The position numbers and the translations under genes are program-made. DNA of 64,000 nucleotides from assembly GCA_048265185.1 (NCBI GenBank), contig JBLXBZ010000010.1:5724-69723 (forward strand). Reading direction: 5' to 3'. The stretch's first letter is position 1, and each line of letters starts with the position of its first letter. The notes beneath the pieces were generated by a model, which had not been told where the DNA came from, searched no databases, and worked only from the letters and a program-made list of their open reading frames with translations. The DNA is from JBLXBZ01 sp048265185 (GTDB lineage: Bacteria; Pseudomonadota; Alphaproteobacteria; Rhizobiales; Stappiaceae). Below are positions 61,324 through 64,000 of this stretch, one piece after another.

Positions 61324-61849
61324 TCAAAGCGAGCGGTCTTTGGCCCGTCATTGGGCGCTGTTGAGCCCGGAAGAGAAGAAAGAGTTGATCTTGCCATTGG
61401 TGGTGGCGGGTTTGACAAGTGGCAAGATCGCGGAACGTGTTGGCGCGTCGCGCGGCGCTGTTTTGGGGTTTGCCGCGCGGGCGGGGCTGAAGATCGGCGG
61501 GGGGCAAACGACGCCGCGCTCGATAGGCCCTCGTCGCAATTTGAAGCGGCGGCCGGCGAGAGACGCGGCGGCGCGGCCTATGGCGGCGACTATAGACGCG
61601 CCTCATGCGGCCATCTTTTTGGATCGGAAAACAAGTCAATGCCCATGGATCATTGACGGCGATGACGTTCCGGCGTTTGAGCGCCGGTGTTGCGGCGCGC
61701 CCAAAGCGCTGACTGATGGGTTCTGCGCGGCGCATATGCGCATTGTTTATGTGCCGTGTGCGGAGCGCGCGGACGCCGCCAGATGCGAGGGAGACAGCCG
61801 CCGGCCATTATCGGCGGAGGCGCATCGGCAATTCGCGGGGGCTGAGTAA
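61316..61849 (+). CDS. GcrA-family cell-cycle regulator on the prophage
   Basis: A 177-residue protein. An N-terminal helix-turn-helix-like part (LTSGKIAERVGASRGAVLGFAARAGL) and the C-terminal GcrA-type segment CPWIIDGDDVPAFERRCCGAPKALTDGFCAAHMRI are visible. GcrA is an alphaproteobacterial transcription factor that reads CcrM methylation and binds sigma-70. Phage copies may redirect host gene expression. The start at 61316 overlaps the 40-residue ORF; the stop overlaps the next ATG. Confidence 0.85.
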   Translation: MSDQSERSLARHWALLSPEEKKELILPLVVAGLTSGKIAERVGASRGAVLGFAARAGLKIGGGQTTPRSIGPRRNLKRRPARDAAARPMAATIDAPHAAIFLDRKTSQCPWIIDGDDVPAFERRCCGAPKALTDGFCAAHMRIVYVPCAERADAARCEGDSRRPLSAEAHRQFAGAE

Positions 61850-62139
61850 TGTTCAGGCTTGAAACGGCGACAAATGGCCCGGAGTTGGTGCGCTATTCCT
61901 GGCGGCGACGGCGCTTGGCGGCGCGGCTCATAGGCGAGCTGGCGGCGTGGCAGGCTTTCGCCGGGCGCGATGGGTTTATTCGCACAGATGATATTATCAG
62001 ATTTTCCGGCGTATGCGCAGAAGACCTGCAAGATGCGTTGCAGCTGCTGTTCGAATTTGGCGAGATGCAATTTCGGCTGGACGGCGATGGGGCGGTGAGC
62101 GCGGTCAACCCCGCGTCTCACCCGGAGGTGACGTCATGA
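61849..62139 (+). CDS. Prophage hypothetical protein (96 aa)
   Basis: A 96-residue protein with an arginine-rich N-terminus (SWRRRRLAARLIGELAAWQAF) and an acidic middle. The TAATG overlap with the GcrA stop shows translational coupling. The last 22 bases overlap the end of hicB on the other strand. The family is not recognised. Confidence 0.65.
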   Translation: MFRLETATNGPELVRYSWRRRRLAARLIGELAAWQAFAGRDGFIRTDDIIRFSGVCAEDLQDALQLLFEFGEMQFRLDGDGAVSAVNPASHPEVTS

Positions 62140-62537
62140 TCGCCGCCTGTCAATTCGCGCCTTGCGACAGCAGCGAAAAATGCGCTGCGGGTCATGCCTC
62201 GTTTCTTGGCGGTGGCGTCGATTGCTTTGAGCAGACCCGCGTCCATGGTGACATTGGCGCGGACGGTGCGGTGCTCGTCCAAAAAGAACGGTATGGCTGC
62301 GAAAGTGCATCCGCCTTTGATGTCTTCGGCGTGTTCCGGATCGGCGCGGATGGTCTCCAGCGGGCGCGGGGCGTTCAACTGCTCACCGTCTTCCGCGAAG
62401 AAGCGCAAGGCCTCAGCGGCGTTGGAGATGGCGGCGTCCAGTGTCTCGCCAGCGGAGAAACAGCCCGGAACGTCGGGAAACTGTACGCCGTAAGCGCTGT
62501 CTTCGTCTTTGTGAATGATTGCGATGTAATGTTGCAT
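62118..62537 (-). CDS. hicB: HicB-family antitoxin
   Basis: A 139-residue antitoxin. The RNase H-like HicB N-terminus has YIAIIHKDEDSAYGVQFPDVPGCFSAGETLDAA. The C-terminal helix-turn-helix/ribbon part has LLKAIDATAKKRGMTRSAFFAAVARREL. It neutralises HicA and should repress the hicAB promoter. It lies 30 bp after hicA. Its end overlaps the end of the gene at 61849 on the other strand by 22 bases. Confidence 0.88.
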   Translation of the reverse strand: MQHYIAIIHKDEDSAYGVQFPDVPGCFSAGETLDAAISNAAEALRFFAEDGEQLNAPRPLETIRADPEHAEDIKGGCTFAAIPFFLDEHRTVRANVTMDAGLLKAIDATAKKRGMTRSAFFAAVARRELTGGDHDVTSG

Positions 62538-62567
62538 CTGGTTTTTCCTTTGCCGGTCGGCGCTCGG

Positions 62568-62762
62568 TTAGAGCCAGCCAGCTTGTTTTGCGATTGCGCG
62601 GGCGGTCCCAAGAGGCAGGTCTTTTTTGGGGTGAGGGACAATGATTGTCCGCGCGCCTTTCTTCAGCTTGTGGTGAGAGCCGCGAACGCTGATCAGTTCA
62701 TAGCCGTCCAATTTCAACTTTTTGATGATTTTAGCGCTATTGCGTTCCATTGGCTCACTCAT
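62568..62762 (-). CDS. hicA: HicA-family toxin (mRNA interferase)
   Basis: A 64-residue double-stranded-RNA-binding-like protein. The core pattern is IIKKLKLDGYELISVRGSHHKLKKGARTIIVPHPKKDLPLGTARAIAKQAG, seen here in parts: the catalytic histidine is in RGSHHKLKKG near residue 30. HicA blocks translation by cutting mRNA. The start is ATG at 62762 or ATG at 62750 (MERNSAKI); the second is closer to the family length. Operators lie just upstream. Confidence 0.87.
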   Translation of the reverse strand: MSEPMERNSAKIIKKLKLDGYELISVRGSHHKLKKGARTIIVPHPKKDLPLGTARAIAKQAGWL

Positions 62763-62767
62763 TGTTT

Positions 62768-62831
62768 ATGCGTATTATTATGCGCATTTTTATGCGTGCT
62801 GTCAAGTTATAGTGCGCATTATTATGCGCAC
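62768..62831. promoter_or_regulatory. Two palindromic operators between hicA and the primase gene
   Basis: Two 20-bp copies, atgcgtattattatgcgcat at 62768-62787 and gtgcgcattattatgcgcac at 62812-62831. The second has perfect 8-bp arms around a 4-bp centre; the first has one mismatch. Their starts are 44 bp apart. Another half-site (tatgcgtgc) lies near 62791-62799. HicB dimers are the likely binders. Confidence 0.65.
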
Positions 62832-62865
62832 GACAAAGGTCTTTTTCTGGCAGGGACGGCGCGCC

Positions 62866-64000
62866 ATGAAGATCGATGATGGTGAGCTGGAGCGGATCAA
62901 GGCGCAGCCCATATCTGAAGTTATTGGCCGTTGGGTGACTTTTGATAAGCGCAAGAGCCAGCCGGGACGCGGTGATTTCTGGGCTTGCTGCCCGTTTCAT
63001 GGTGAAGCGACGCCGTCTTTTCACTGCCTTGATTTTGAGGGCGTTTACAAGTGTTTCGGCTGCGGGGCGAGCGGCGATCATATCGGATTTGTCCGGGAGA
63101 TCCTTGGATGCACTTTTCTGGAGGCGGTGTCGGCGCTTGGCGGTTCGATTGCGGCGGAGCCGCTGGGCGCTTATGCGCAGGAGCGCGCCGAGCATGAGGC
63201 CAAGGCCGCGCGCCGGGCGCAAGAGCAAGAGCGTTACCGCGAAGCGGAGCGCCGCCGTGCATATGGTATCTGGCGCGCCGGGGTAAAGGTGAGCGGGACC
63301 ATATGCGCCGATTATCTGCGTGGGCGCGGGTTGCTGCCAATGCCTGTGTGGCTGCCTCTGCGTTTTGCGCCGGCGCTCGCCTATTGGGACAACCGCAAGG
63401 TGATCCATGAGGGGCCGGCCATGCTGGCGGCGATCACCAATGAAAGCGGGCGGTTTTCTGGCGTGCATATGACATGGTTTGACGCGGATCGGCCGGGGAA
63501 AAAGGCCGTTATCTTGTGCTCGGAAACGGGAAACAGCCTCCCGGCGAAGAAGATACGCGGGAGCAAGTCTCGCGCGGCTATTCGGTTGGCGACGCCGCCG
63601 GCTTTTGACCGGCTAGTGATCGGCGAGGGTGTTGAGACAGTGTTGTCGATCGCGCGGGTGGAGCATGGGAGCGAGATGTTTGCGCGCACGGCCTATTGGT
63701 CGGCGATTGATCTGCAGCATTTGGGCGGGAAGGGGGCGGGGTCAGTCTGCCATCCGGACCGCAAAACGCCAGGCGGGCGCGCGGCGAAAGTGCCGGGGCC
63801 ATCGCCGGATATGGCGGATGAGCGCGCCTTGATGATCCCGGATTGCGTTGATGAGGTTGTGACCTTGGGAGACGGGGATAGCGACCGCTTCACCGCTGAG
63901 CAGGTGCATGCGCGGGCCGCGCGCAGATGGGCGCGGGCAGGACGGCGCGTCATGACCGCTTGGGCGGATGATGGGTGCGATTTTAATGACATTTTGAGGG
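62866..64000 (+). CDS. Phage DNA primase (CHC2 zinc finger and Toprim), N-terminal part
   Basis: Runs off the right edge; 378 residues are visible. The CHC2-type zinc finger is CCPFHGEATPSF near residues 43-54 and CFGCGASGDHIGF near 64-76. Residues about 110-145 are a charged helix. The Toprim-like part has LVIGEGVETVLSIARVEHG near 248 and later VVTLGDGDSDRF near 330, with an ADDGCDFND motif at the edge. It probably makes primers for phage DNA replication, perhaps fused to a helicase beyond the window. It is divergent from hicA, with the HicB operators in between. Confidence 0.87.
   Translation, partial: MKIDDGELERIKAQPISEVIGRWVTFDKRKSQPGRGDFWACCPFHGEATPSFHCLDFEGVYKCFGCGASGDHIGFVREILGCTFLEAVSALGGSIAAEPLGAYAQERAEHEAKAARRAQEQERYREAERRRAYGIWRAGVKVSGTICADYLRGRGLLPMPVWLPLRFAPALAYWDNRKVIHEGPAMLAAITNESGRFSGVHMTWFDADRPGKKAVILCSETGNSLPAKKIRGSKSRAAIRLATPPAFDRLVIGEGVETVLSIARVEHGSEMFARTAYWSAIDLQHLGGKGAGSVCHPDRKTPGGRAAKVPGPSPDMADERALMIPDCVDEVVTLGDGDSDRFTAEQVHARAARRWARAGRRVMTAWADDGCDFNDILR

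Larger units (their letters stand above)
55931..64000. mobile_element. Prophage early/immunity region (continues past the right edge)
   Basis: A leftward operon (about 58351 to 55931), a CI-like repressor with a WYL-like gene behind it, a divergent Cro-like gene, a CII-like gene, a GcrA homologue, a HicAB module and a CHC2/Toprim primase form a lambdoid-type layout. The structural genes and the integrase are not in the window. The left boundary is not defined by a repeat; it lies near the IS3 debris. Confidence 0.8.

Noticed and set aside
62013..62879. 288-aa + strand ORF
   Set aside because: It runs antisense through hicB and hicA, both well supported, and its sequence resembles no protein family.
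62755..63468. 237-aa minus-strand ORF opposite the primase
   Set aside because: It is antisense to the CHC2/Toprim primase, whose zinc finger and Toprim motifs are clear.

Overview
The window is a piece of an alphaproteobacterial chromosome, probably from the Hyphomicrobiales or a related order. This is inferred from the gene order pyrB-pyrC'-plsY-dprA-topA-rnr, the nearby ruvX/gatC/gatA/gatB genes and a GcrA-type cell-cycle regulator carried by the prophage. The genus cannot be told from the sequence. All coordinates and motifs were read by eye and no database search was run.

About 1-24,900 is housekeeping core. A leftward run holds pyrB, an inactive dihydroorotase homologue, plsY, dprA, topA and rnr, with rnr cut by the left edge. 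ruvX and an AEC transporter lie next to it, divergent from a UPF0173 hydrolase. A rightward run carries gatC, gatA, an L-2-hydroxyglutarate-oxidase-like flavoprotein, a small membrane protein, a chorismate mutase and gatB. Then come a PMT-type glycosyltransferase, a GNAT acetyltransferase, a nu-class GST, a DUF2147 protein, a single-chain dihydroxyacetone kinase and a Na/phosphate cotransporter with a candidate Pho box.

About 25,000-36,000 is a catabolic and transport region. It has an ArsO-like flavin monooxygenase, a DUF1932 dehydrogenase, a tripartite tricarboxylate transporter (TctA, TctB and, separately, TctC), a GalC/RraA-type aldolase, an IclR regulator, an MFS exporter and a GalB-type hydratase. 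Together these suggest uptake and breakdown of a carboxylated intermediate of gallate or protocatechuate degradation. A paired SMR exporter with its MarR regulator follows, and three near-identical operator-like sites tie them together.

About 36,000-55,900 is accessory DNA. It has an IS21 remnant, a large membrane sensor with GGDEF, EAL and C-terminal CZB zinc-sensor domains, and IS3 debris. An 11.6-kb integrative element (40,782-52,383) is bounded by a 20/21-bp direct repeat, and its integrase is broken by one stop codon. Its cargo is a compact overlapping operon: an MmeI-like adenine methyltransferase, a Schlafen-AlbA_2/ATPase protein, a small ORF, an SF2 helicase and a GIY-YIG nuclease. 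This is a strong candidate for a multi-gene anti-phage or restriction system. Just outside the right repeat is a second candidate defence module, a DUF262 protein with a HEPN RNase, followed by IS3 wreckage.

About 55,900-64,000 is the early/immunity region of a prophage that continues past the right edge. It has a leftward operon starting with a 28-codon ORF, a membrane-anchored WYL-like protein, a CI-type repressor, a divergent and apparently leaderless Cro-like gene, a CII-like regulator, a GcrA homologue, a HicAB module and a CHC2/Toprim primase. The same 13-bp operator lies in both divergent early promoters.
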